Assembly (NCBI RefSeq): GCF_014201885.1
Contig: NZ_JACHFN010000001.1
Coordinates: forward strand, 372,001 to 436,000
From: Deinococcus budaensis
Lineage (GTDB): Bacteria > Deinococcota > Deinococci > Deinococcales > Deinococcaceae
Direction of reading: 5' to 3'
DNA: 64,000 nt
Shown here: piece by piece, positions 22,563-30,238 of the stretch
Layout of the letters: each line of letters opens with the position of its first letter
Numbering within the stretch: the first letter of the stretch is position 1
The notes under the pieces: generated by a model
What the model was told of the DNA's origin: nothing
The model's database searches: none
Seen by the model: the letters and a program-made list of their open reading frames with translations, nothing else
Position numbers and translations under genes: made by a program

Positions 22563-23062
22563 TCGTTCGTCTCCTGTTCGAGCTTGAGGGGTGCGGTGGC
22601 CCCGCGCGGCAGCATCCAGGCCCCCACTTCTTCCTGCCCCACGATCACGAACCGCAGGACGTCGCCGTGGAACACGTCACGGCGCAGCCGCCGCCTCCAG
22701 TCCCGCAAGTCGGTGCCCGAGGGCGTAGGGAAGGGTTCGGGATGGGTGTGCCACTCCCCGATGTAGGTGCGGATGCCCCCACTCGCTTCCCACTCGGCGG
22801 TCACCACAGCCTGGTGGGGAGCCTCGGACCGGAAAAATCTCTTGCGAGAGCGGCGGTCACCCGGCAGGGGTCCGGTCACCCGGTCCACGATGACGTCACC
22901 CCCCTCACGCATGAAGCGGCCCAGCATGACCCCCCCGGCCTCGGGGAGGTCGGCTGCCGTCTGCCGGTAGGCGAGCAGCACGTCCAGCACCTCCGCCGTC
23001 AGCCCCAGGCGGTGCCTGTTCGGGGCACGGAAGACCAGGCTGGTCAAGCACTCCCCCCGCAT
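22559..23062 (-). CDS. cap3: CBASS isopeptidase Cap3 (JAB/JAMM)
   Basis: 167 aa from ATG 23062, which overlaps the Cap2 end by 19 nt; TTG 23047, overlapping the Cap2 stop as TTGA, is an alternative. GVMLGR and IGEWHTHPEPFPTPSGTDLRDW give the JAMM zinc site: HxHP followed by SxxD. Cap3 removes the CD-NTase from its conjugates and so limits CBASS activation. Size fits the family (about 160 aa). Confidence 0.9.
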   Translation of the reverse strand: MRGECLTSLVFRAPNRHRLGLTAEVLDVLLAYRQTAADLPEAGGVMLGRFMREGGDVIVDRVTGPLPGDRRSRKRFFRSEAPHQAVVTAEWEASGGIRTYIGEWHTHPEPFPTPSGTDLRDWRRRLRRDVFHGDVLRFVIVGQEEVGAWMLPRGATAPLKLEQETNE

Positions 23063-24942
23063 CGAGGACAACCTGCGGAGCGGTACGCGATGCCCCCACC
23101 GAGCACGTCCGGCGTGACCTGGTCGTACCACGGAGTCGTCACGTACCCGTGGGCGCGAAACTCGGCGGCGTCCCCCCTCCACGACCGCAGGACAGCGCCC
23201 CCAACCCGACTTCGCAGGACGTCCAGCGCAAGGCGAGTCGCCAGCTCCGCCGTTCTGCGCGCGTCGAGGTCGGAGAAGGGCGCGTAGTACGACCCGCACC
23301 CCAGCTCGTCCAGCTGGAAGTCCTGCCCGGGCTGCGCGAACGCGGGCCCGAAGGAGAGGGGCGCCGCCGGGTCGTCCCGTACCAGCAGGCAGGTGTAGCA
23401 GCCCTCGCCGGGGCGGGACACCATGGCGTGCCCCCCCAGGCCGAGGGGCTCGAGCCAGGTGTGGAGGACAGGTGTGCTGCCGAAGAGGTCCGGGCGGGCA
23501 GCCAGGCTCAGGCTGACGGTCGGCTCCCCGGTCGCGTCGATGACGAGGTCGAAGCCGCGCAGTCCCGGAACATCGTCTCCAGCACCGAGGGGGAGCATGC
23601 GCGGGACGGGCGTCACGCTGACGTACGGCACGCGGGCGTGGAGGTCCTGCGCGAGGGCCTCCACCTTCGCGGCGTGCAGGCCCAGCAGCCCCATGGTGTG
23701 CCGGAAGGCGTTCTCCCAGGCGAGGCGGTCGCTGTCCATCAGCGTGAGGTGGCCCACACCCGCCGAGGCCAGCATCTGGGCGGCGTGCCCGCCCACCGAG
23801 CCGCAGCCGATCAGGAGCACCCGCCTCCCCGCCAGCTCCAGGTGCGCCCCGCCGCGGGCCTGGAGCGTCCCCCGGTCGACCTGGTGGAGCGCGAAGAGGT
23901 CGGGATCCGGCAGGCGACGCTGCCCCTCCTGCCCGGCGGCCAGCGGGTGGACGCCCCCCAGCCCGTGGGAGGTGAGCCCCACCAGGGTGCGCCCCTCGCG
24001 CGCCCGCGGCACGGAGAGCAGCATCACCGCGTCATCCCCGACCTGCCCCTGTTCCAGGAGGGCGTCGAGCCTGCTCCGGCCCTCGGCACCCAGCATTTCG
24101 CGAACCCCGCCCCGAACTCCCTCGCCATCCCAGCCCGAACCGTAGTTCTCGTCCCAGCCCGGCAGTCTGGGCAGCGGCGGCACCGGGGCTTCAGGCAGGG
24201 GTACGTACAGGGCCCGGCGCACCTTCGCGCCTTTCCGGGCAAGCGGCAGGCCCGGAGGCGGCCCAGGGTCGTCCGCGACCCACACCACCTTCCAGCGTGA
24301 AGAGGGCTTTTCGCGCCCCCCCCGGCGACGGTTCCTCGTCGCCCCACGCGCGGCCCCGGCCTGCTCCCGCCGGGCGTCGAGCGCCGCGAAGGAGACGCCC
24401 CGCACTGCGGGGCTGGGGAGGGGGGGCGTGATGACCTGGATCCCCACCCACACCGGGCGCATCACGTCGTCCACCTTCAGGAACGACACGGCCGACGCGA
24501 GGCCGCAGGCCTGGGCCCACAGCGCACCGAACTCCCGGCGCCACTCCCGCGCCGCGTGCTGCGGGTCGAGCCAGCCCTCCTCCAGCGTCCGCCGGGTCTC
24601 GTCCACCGCGAAAGCCACCACCCCGGCCGGGTCGGTCTGGTCGACCATCACCCCCGACGCGCGGATGTAGCAGACGCTCCCTCCCCACCCCGAGACGTGC
24701 GGGTGCCGGGGCAGTTCGTGAGCGTTGGTGATCTCCACCTCGGGGAGGACGAAGGGAAACCCAAGCGGGAGGAGGACCCGCAGGCCGACCTCCCACTGGC
24801 CGACCCGCATCACGCCTTCCGCGCGTGCGCCAGCCTCGCGGCCGTAGGCCCCCACCCGAGGCGGGAGGTAGGTCACGTCCCGGAGTCCGGGCAAGCTACG
24901 GGGATCTTGCAGCACCGCCAGCGCCTGCCCGGGTTCGATCAC
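23044..24942 (-). CDS. cap2: CBASS E2-E1 fusion ligase Cap2
   Basis: 632 aa from GTG 24942, overlapping the CD-NTase stop (GTGA). The E2-like N-terminal domain has HELPRHPHVSGWGGSVCYI with Cys91 as probable thioester Cys. A linker of about 200 residues follows. The E1/ThiF domain has VLLIGCGSVGGHAAQ (about residue 380), LMDSDRLAWENAFRHT and the candidate catalytic Cys in GCYTCLLVRDD (about 515). CPRCGG ends the protein. Cap2 activates and conjugates the CD-NTase C terminus, raising second-messenger output. Confidence 0.92.
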   Translation of the reverse strand: MIEPGQALAVLQDPRSLPGLRDVTYLPPRVGAYGREAGARAEGVMRVGQWEVGLRVLLPLGFPFVLPEVEITNAHELPRHPHVSGWGGSVCYIRASGVMVDQTDPAGVVAFAVDETRRTLEEGWLDPQHAAREWRREFGALWAQACGLASAVSFLKVDDVMRPVWVGIQVITPPLPSPAVRGVSFAALDARREQAGAARGATRNRRRGGREKPSSRWKVVWVADDPGPPPGLPLARKGAKVRRALYVPLPEAPVPPLPRLPGWDENYGSGWDGEGVRGGVREMLGAEGRSRLDALLEQGQVGDDAVMLLSVPRAREGRTLVGLTSHGLGGVHPLAAGQEGQRRLPDPDLFALHQVDRGTLQARGGAHLELAGRRVLLIGCGSVGGHAAQMLASAGVGHLTLMDSDRLAWENAFRHTMGLLGLHAAKVEALAQDLHARVPYVSVTPVPRMLPLGAGDDVPGLRGFDLVIDATGEPTVSLSLAARPDLFGSTPVLHTWLEPLGLGGHAMVSRPGEGCYTCLLVRDDPAAPLSFGPAFAQPGQDFQLDELGCGSYYAPFSDLDARRTAELATRLALDVLRSRVGGAVLRSWRGDAAEFRAHGYVTTPWYDQVTPDVLGGGIAYRSAGCPRCGGSA

Positions 24943-25982
24943 CCCTGATTCCCCGACCGGATCACCGGCGCGCGGGACGTCACCACGGAGGTCTGCGCCT
25001 GGGTGGGGATCGGGAAGGCCGCCCCGAAGTGGTCGGCCAGCACCGCGCACGCCTGCGTGGGGTCCAAGAGCTTCTGTGCCTGGAGGAGGGCTGCCCGCAG
25101 CTCGCTCAGGCGGTCATGGAACGTCTGCATCTGCCGGGCGGTACGCTGGGCCAGAACGTCAGTGCCCGGCTGCACCGGGAGGCGCAAGACCAATCGGCGA
25201 ACGCGGGTGTGGGTTTCGCCTTCGAGCACTTCCCGGAACGCCCCCAGCATCCCCTCCACGACCGTCAGCAGAGCCGCGAGGTCGTCCTCGAGGGGCGGCT
25301 GCCCCCAGGGCCGCGGGACAGCCACCGGACGAAAGCATGCCAGCACCGCCAGCGTCAGCGCGATACCGGGAATCCGCTCGTCGGGCAGCCGCACGTTCCG
25401 CCAGCGCTTGAGGTAGCGCACGACGCGCCGCTGCTGGGCGCGCTCCTCCTCCTCGTAGAAGGCCTGCATCCGCTTCGTCAGCCCCCTGGGGTCGCTCGGC
25501 TCCCAGCGGACGTGGGCCGGAAGCGAGTGCTCCTTGCCGCGGGCGAGGTCCAGCCCACCCAGGATCCCCTGCCGGTACACGGCGAAGTCGACGTGGTACT
25601 GCGCCCGCTCAATCGTCACGCAGGGCTGGCGGATCCGCACGTTGCGGGCATACCCCTTGAGCGCGTCACGCACGAGCACCTTGAGGGCGACGGGGTCGTC
25701 CAGCGTCTCGCCGGGGGGCGGGGCGAACACCACGGCCACATCGATGTCGTAGTCGCCGTCCCGTAGGGGGAGGATACCGGTCCGCATGGCGTAGCTGCCT
25801 TGGCCGAAGGTCTCCACGATGGTAGGGAGCTTCTTCTCACGCTCGCCCTCGAGCCGCCGGAGTCCGGCCCGCAGGGCGGCCAGCGCGTCGTCCCGGGCCA
25901 TCCGGAGGGTCTCATTCTCCTCGTAGGTCCCGAGCTTGATGTCGTCGTGGAAATCCGTGAACTGACTCTGGAGCTGTGCCAT
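24939..25982 (-). CDS. CBASS CD-NTase (second-messenger synthase)
   Basis: 347 aa from ATG 25982 with AGGAGG 4 nt upstream. The nucleotidyltransferase core shows GQGSYAMRTGILPLRDGDYDIDVAVV (GS motif and DxD, residues about 60-80) and YHVDFAVYRQG (third carboxylate). The C-terminal helical domain fits OAS1/cGAS-like enzymes. The protein ends in GNQG; a C-terminal Gly is what Cap2 ligates in type II CBASS. First gene of the operon. Product nucleotide cannot be read here, though Cap5 sensors usually need cyclic di- or trinucleotides. Confidence 0.92.
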   Translation of the reverse strand: MAQLQSQFTDFHDDIKLGTYEENETLRMARDDALAALRAGLRRLEGEREKKLPTIVETFGQGSYAMRTGILPLRDGDYDIDVAVVFAPPPGETLDDPVALKVLVRDALKGYARNVRIRQPCVTIERAQYHVDFAVYRQGILGGLDLARGKEHSLPAHVRWEPSDPRGLTKRMQAFYEEEERAQQRRVVRYLKRWRNVRLPDERIPGIALTLAVLACFRPVAVPRPWGQPPLEDDLAALLTVVEGMLGAFREVLEGETHTRVRRLVLRLPVQPGTDVLAQRTARQMQTFHDRLSELRAALLQAQKLLDPTQACAVLADHFGAAFPIPTQAQTSVVTSRAPVIRSGNQG

Positions 25983-26026
25983 GGGGCCTCCTGTCGCGCC
26001 GAATGTGGACGGAACCGTGCGCTGTG

Positions 26027-26060
26027 ATACTAACAGGGCCACATCGTTATGTAAATAACG
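26027..26060 (-). promoter_or_regulatory. CBASS promoter with overlapping dyad
   Basis: On the minus strand TTTACA (26050-26055) and TAGTAT (26027-26032) are spaced exactly 17 bp. A perfect dyad CGTTAT-N4-ATAACG (26045-26060) covers the -35 box, a likely repressor site. The leader to the CD-NTase ATG is about 38 nt. Confidence 0.75.
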
Positions 26061-26235
26061 AAAGAGCGGGAACCCCGAGGGGAGAGCAACCGGGCCTCTC
26101 TTGCTGGCCGGGCTCACAAGCGCTCTCTGGCGTGACCCGGGCCCCCTGAGCCGCGCGAGCGCATGTGGTCGAGGGGGGCGTGCGGTGCGTCGGAGCTCGC
26201 TGACCTGACCCGTGACCTTCGGGTTCAAGACGTCT

Positions 26236-26354
26236 CCGTAGAGTGCTGGTGTAGGGCCAGGCCCTGACAGACCACTCTGGGAAGAGGCCCTCTACGGCAC
26301 GGCTTCCGTGAGCCCGGGCTTCAAAAAGCCCGTGTAGCTGGGGTGCACCAGTAA
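26236..26354 (+). ncRNA. candidate structured RNA between the defence operons
   Basis: Several nested or adjacent stems: ccgtagag (26236-26243) with ctctacgg (26290-26297) closing a 46-nt arm that itself holds gggc/gccc; then cacgg-N3-ccgtg; cgggctt-caaa-aagcccg; and ctgg-N6-ccag. No open frame fits here. It may be a small RNA, a long leader or a transposon remnant. Strand is uncertain; plus is chosen because the Hma promoter lies just downstream. Confidence 0.35.
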
Positions 26355-26386
26355 GGAGGCTGACAGAGGCCGTCCCTAAACTGGCC

Positions 26387-26437
26387 TTGAAGGTCGACCA
26401 CCATAGACATAAGATGAGAATATCATTTAGATATTCT
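26387..26437 (+). promoter_or_regulatory. promoter and operator dyad of the Hma-type operon
   Basis: TTGAAG (26387-26392) and TAAGAT (26410-26415) are spaced 17 bp. A perfect A+T-rich dyad AGAATATC-N5-GATATTCT (26417-26437) lies over the expected transcription start. AGGAGA at 26448-26453 is the ribosome site for ATG 26460. Confidence 0.7.
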
Positions 26438-26459
26438 GAGACACCCCAGGAGACTCCCC

Positions 26460-29400
26460 ATGACCACCGTGACTACCCTCAGCCTGAAAGACCTGCTTCA
26501 ACCCCGAGCGTCCGTCTTCGAGAGCGCCAAGAGCGAATCCGTGCTCGACCTGAGCGACCTCGTGCAAAACCGCATCAACCCGCAGGCCTTCTTCGCAGAG
26601 AACGTGATCACAGCGGGCATGGAACGGCTGATGGAGCAGGGCTTCAAGCGGCTCGCCGGGCGTCCGGCCAACGCAGTGTTCTTTCTGCGTCAGAGCATGG
26701 GGGGCGGCAAGACCCACAACCTGATCACGATGGGCCTGCTGGCCGCCCACCCGCTGATGCGGGGTCAGGTCATTCCCGACCCGGAACTGGCTGATGTCCT
26801 GCGCGACGCCGGAAAGGTCGAGGTCGTCGCCTTCAGCGGGCGCGAGAACCCGCCCCACGGCCTCTGGGGCGTGATTGCCGAACAGCTTGGCAACAAGGCC
26901 GCGTTCAGTCAGTTCTACTCCCCGCCCGACGCTCCGGGCCAGGAAGACTGGGAGGCCCTGCTGCGGGGCCGCACGGTTCTGATCCTGCTCGACGAATTGC
27001 CCCCCTACCTCGATGCGGTCGAGAGCCGGGTGATCGGCGACAGCAACCTCGCCCGCCTGACCGCCCGCGCCCTGACCAACTTGATCGCCGCCCTGCAACG
27101 CCCTGGCTGCGAGCGCGTCGCGCTGGTGCTTACCGACCTCGGCGGCGCGGCCTACTCGCGGGCCAGCAACTACCTTCAGGAGATGCTGGGCGACCTCTCC
27201 AAGGAGGTGCGCCGCCTCGCCGAGGAACTCGAGCCGGTGCAGCAGAACTCCGACGAGGTCTACGACATCCTCCGCAAGCGCCTCTTCGAGACAGACCCTG
27301 ACGAGCGCGCGGTGCGGCAGGTGCGCGAGGCCTACGCCCACGAGATTGACCAGGCCCGCAAGATGGGCCTCACCGGCTCCGACGGGCAGATCGCGAGCCA
27401 GGCCCTGCTGGACACCTACCCGTTCCACCCCAGCCTGCGCGACCTGTACGCCCGCTTCCGCGAGAACCCCGGCTTCCAGCAGACCCGCGGACTCATCCGC
27501 ATGATGCGGGCCACCACGGCCCACCTGTGGACCAGCGGCCTGGCGGCCGAGCGCACCACCATCGGCCTCCAGGACCTCGACCTCAACGACGACTACATTC
27601 GCAGTGAACTGCTTCAGATCAACCACCACCTCAAGGACGCCATCGCCCACGACGTGGCCGACCAGGGCCGGGCCATCGCCGAGCAGCACGAACCCCTGGA
27701 CCTGTCCCAGCGGGCCGCCACCCTGCTGCTGACCTCCTCGCTGGCCTACCTGGTGGACGGGGTCGTCGGACTGCCCTCGCACCTCGTGGCCGACTACCTC
27801 GCACAGCCGGGCCTCGACCTCGCTCCGCTCAAGACCGTCCTGGGTGACCTCGCACACAAGTCGTGGTACCTGCACAAGGACGGGGTGAACTACTACTTCT
27901 CCTCGACCCGAAACATCAACGCCGAGATCGAGGCGACCGTCCAGTCCATGAGTGAGGACAAGGCGCTGGACATCGTGCGTGAGCAGCTCCGGCTGCTGTT
28001 CAACCCGCTGCCCGACGGCGCTTACAAGGAACTGCTGGTCTTCCCGGCGCTCGACCAGATCGAGGCCAAGCCCCAGCACGTGCTGCTGGTGCTCTCCCGC
28101 CCGCACTCGGGCGGCCTCAACCCCAAGTTGCGGGAGTTCTACAAGGAGAACAACCTACGCAACCGCATGATGTTCCTCACCGGCGACGAGTCCAACTACG
28201 AGGCCCTGCTCGACCGCGCCAAGGTGCTGTACGCCACCCAGGGCGCCCTGGGGAAGCTGCGCCGCAGCGAGAACCCCAACCCGGACATGATCGCGGAACT
28301 CGAGGCCCGCGAGCAGGACACTCTGATGCAGTTCCTCACGGCGGCGCAGGAGGCCTTCACCCTGCTGTACTTCCCGCAACAGGACGGCTTGACCAGCTTC
28401 GACTTCACGGGCAAGTTTGATAAGGATCACCCGGCCAGCCGGGGGGCCCAGCAGGTGCAAGACTTCCTCGAAGCCGAGAAAAAGTTCGTGAGGGTGTTCG
28501 ACGCCACCGAGGGCCGCAAGTTTGAACAGCGTGTCTTCGGCAATGCCAAGACCATGAGCTGGGGTGAACTCCAGAACCGCGCCGCGAACGCGACCGGCTG
28601 GGTGTGGCACCCGGCGAACGCCCTCGAACAACTGCGCCGCGACAAGATCGACCGCGACGAGTGGCGGCAGGTCGGGCAGGACATCGAGCGCGGCCCCTTT
28701 CCGCTGGAAGCCACCTCGGTCAGCGTCCGGCACGAGGTCATCGACGCGGCGACCGACCGCTACCGCCTGATCGTGACCCCCCGGCACGGCACGCAGGTGC
28801 ACCACACCGAGGGAGGCGCGGTGGATATGGACGCCCCGGTCCTCCCCGACACGACCTTCGAGGTCACGGGGCAGCAGTTCAGCTTCCTCGCCGTCGACCC
28901 GGCCCATAACGCGGCCACCAACAAGGGCCACCCGACCGGCGAGAGCACGACCTGGCAGGCCCCCACCACCCTCACGGGGGTGTGGGACGGGACGCAGGTG
29001 ACCTTCCAGGCGTCCCCCGGGGCCGAGGTGCGCGTCACCTTCGACGGCGGCGCTCCGCACCTCGGAGAGGTGTACGACCTCAGCAAGCCCATCACGCCGC
29101 CTCCCGGCACGCACGTCGTGCAGGCGGTCGCGTCGCGCGGGGGCGTCAGCAGCACGCCCGTGACCCTCAAGCGCAACGTCACCGGCCCCGAGCCGCTCGC
29201 GCCCGCCCAGTGGCGGCGACGGCAACAAACGACCGCCACCCCCGAGACGGTAAAGCTGATCGACCGGCTCGAGAAGCACGGTGGCCGAGCCTCGGGCGTG
29301 AAGGTGATCGCCGACGGGAGCGGGGGCCGCTACGGCACGGCCAACTTCTCCGAGCACACGGCCTTCTCGGCCGAGGCGCTGCGCGAACTCACCGAGTACG

Positions 29401-29534
29401 TCCGCAAGCTCGTCGGGGCCGACACCAACCTGGGCCTCGACATCAAGGAAATCCACTTCAGCCGGGGCCAGGACCTCAGCGACTGGGCCGCGGCAGGCGG
29501 CGAGAAACTGAACATGAGCGAGGTCGGCCAGTAG
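26460..29534 (+). CDS. DUF499 ATPase of an anti-phage operon
   Basis: 1024 aa. Walker A is RQSMGGGKTHNL (about residue 81-87) and Walker B VLILLDELPPYL (about 173-181), the DUF499 pattern, related to BrxC/PglY of BREX. A C-terminal segment near 830-900 (TLTGVWDGTQVTFQASPGAEVRVTFDG) looks like a beta-sandwich module. ATG 26460 follows AGGAGA. It heads a four-gene operon with DUF3780, a DUF1156 methylase and a helicase. ATP-driven remodelling of DNA or partner is inferred. Confidence 0.88.
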   Translation: MTTVTTLSLKDLLQPRASVFESAKSESVLDLSDLVQNRINPQAFFAENVITAGMERLMEQGFKRLAGRPANAVFFLRQSMGGGKTHNLITMGLLAAHPLMRGQVIPDPELADVLRDAGKVEVVAFSGRENPPHGLWGVIAEQLGNKAAFSQFYSPPDAPGQEDWEALLRGRTVLILLDELPPYLDAVESRVIGDSNLARLTARALTNLIAALQRPGCERVALVLTDLGGAAYSRASNYLQEMLGDLSKEVRRLAEELEPVQQNSDEVYDILRKRLFETDPDERAVRQVREAYAHEIDQARKMGLTGSDGQIASQALLDTYPFHPSLRDLYARFRENPGFQQTRGLIRMMRATTAHLWTSGLAAERTTIGLQDLDLNDDYIRSELLQINHHLKDAIAHDVADQGRAIAEQHEPLDLSQRAATLLLTSSLAYLVDGVVGLPSHLVADYLAQPGLDLAPLKTVLGDLAHKSWYLHKDGVNYYFSSTRNINAEIEATVQSMSEDKALDIVREQLRLLFNPLPDGAYKELLVFPALDQIEAKPQHVLLVLSRPHSGGLNPKLREFYKENNLRNRMMFLTGDESNYEALLDRAKVLYATQGALGKLRRSENPNPDMIAELEAREQDTLMQFLTAAQEAFTLLYFPQQDGLTSFDFTGKFDKDHPASRGAQQVQDFLEAEKKFVRVFDATEGRKFEQRVFGNAKTMSWGELQNRAANATGWVWHPANALEQLRRDKIDRDEWRQVGQDIERGPFPLEATSVSVRHEVIDAATDRYRLIVTPRHGTQVHHTEGGAVDMDAPVLPDTTFEVTGQQFSFLAVDPAHNAATNKGHPTGESTTWQAPTTLTGVWDGTQVTFQASPGAEVRVTFDGGAPHLGEVYDLSKPITPPPGTHVVQAVASRGGVSSTPVTLKRNVTGPEPLAPAQWRRRQQTTATPETVKLIDRLEKHGGRASGVKVIADGSGGRYGTANFSEHTAFSAEALRELTEYVRKLVGADTNLGLDIKEIHFSRGQDLSDWAAAGGEKLNMSEVGQ

Positions 29535-29617
29535 GCACCTGAACCTCTGTGCGCTGGCCCTCCTCTCTCCGTGAGCCCCCGCCCGGCGGGCGGCCTGAAT
29601 ATCTCCGAGGTCTCCCC

Positions 29618-30238
29618 ATGACAAAGAAAAGCGCCATGAGCACGCCCGGGCACTTCAACGCCCCGAGCAGCGAGCGGCCCCACATGCTCGTCGCCGTGCC
29701 GACCAGCAAGAAAGAACTCGTGAACTTCTATGAGGTGCGCGAGAACGTCGAGGGCCGCCTGGCCCGCGTGCTGCGTGCCCAGCTCTCGCACCAGCAGTGG
29801 TCGGCCATCGCCAGGACTGCCGAGTTCACCTTCAACGAGCATCTCCGGGACGCGGGCGAGCGCCCCGGGCGCTTCCTCAAGACCGGCGACACCCGACTGA
29901 GCCTCAACAACCTCGGCAAGGAGTTGCTGGTGCTCGTGTGGGCCGTCGAGGACGCCACCGAGGACGAGGTGGACGTCATCCGGGTGAGCTGGCAGCGCCT
30001 GCACCGCATCGAGCGCTGGTGGCTGTTCAACCAGACGGTGGCCCTCAACGGTGATCCCCGTGGACGCGGCAAAGGCTGGCGGGCCGCTCTGAAGCTGATG
30101 CTGGCCGCCACGGCGACGGGGCCGGGAACCGAGGTCGGTGACCTCACCACCACCCTCCAGCTGATGCCCACCCGCAAGACCCGCACCAAGTCCGGCAAGA
30201 ACGACATGGAACCGATGTTCAGAAGGAAAAGCGCATGA
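29618..30238 (+). CDS. DUF3780 protein of an anti-phage operon
   Basis: 206 aa from ATG 29618 (GAGG 7 nt upstream). NFYEVRENVEGRLARVLRAQLS, RLSLNNLGKELLVLVWAVEDA and RIERWWLFNQTVAL match the small protein found beside DUF499/DUF1156 genes in defence loci. No catalytic motif is visible. Overlaps the methylase start by ATGA. Probably a structural partner of the methylase or ATPase; not known. Confidence 0.8.
   Translation: MTKKSAMSTPGHFNAPSSERPHMLVAVPTSKKELVNFYEVRENVEGRLARVLRAQLSHQQWSAIARTAEFTFNEHLRDAGERPGRFLKTGDTRLSLNNLGKELLVLVWAVEDATEDEVDVIRVSWQRLHRIERWWLFNQTVALNGDPRGRGKGWRAALKLMLAATATGPGTEVGDLTTTLQLMPTRKTRTKSGKNDMEPMFRRKSA

Noticed and set aside
26221..26232. GTTCAAGAC resembling a tRNA T-loop
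   Set aside because: No matching acceptor, D or anticodon arms could be drawn; position 60 is wrong for a tRNA.
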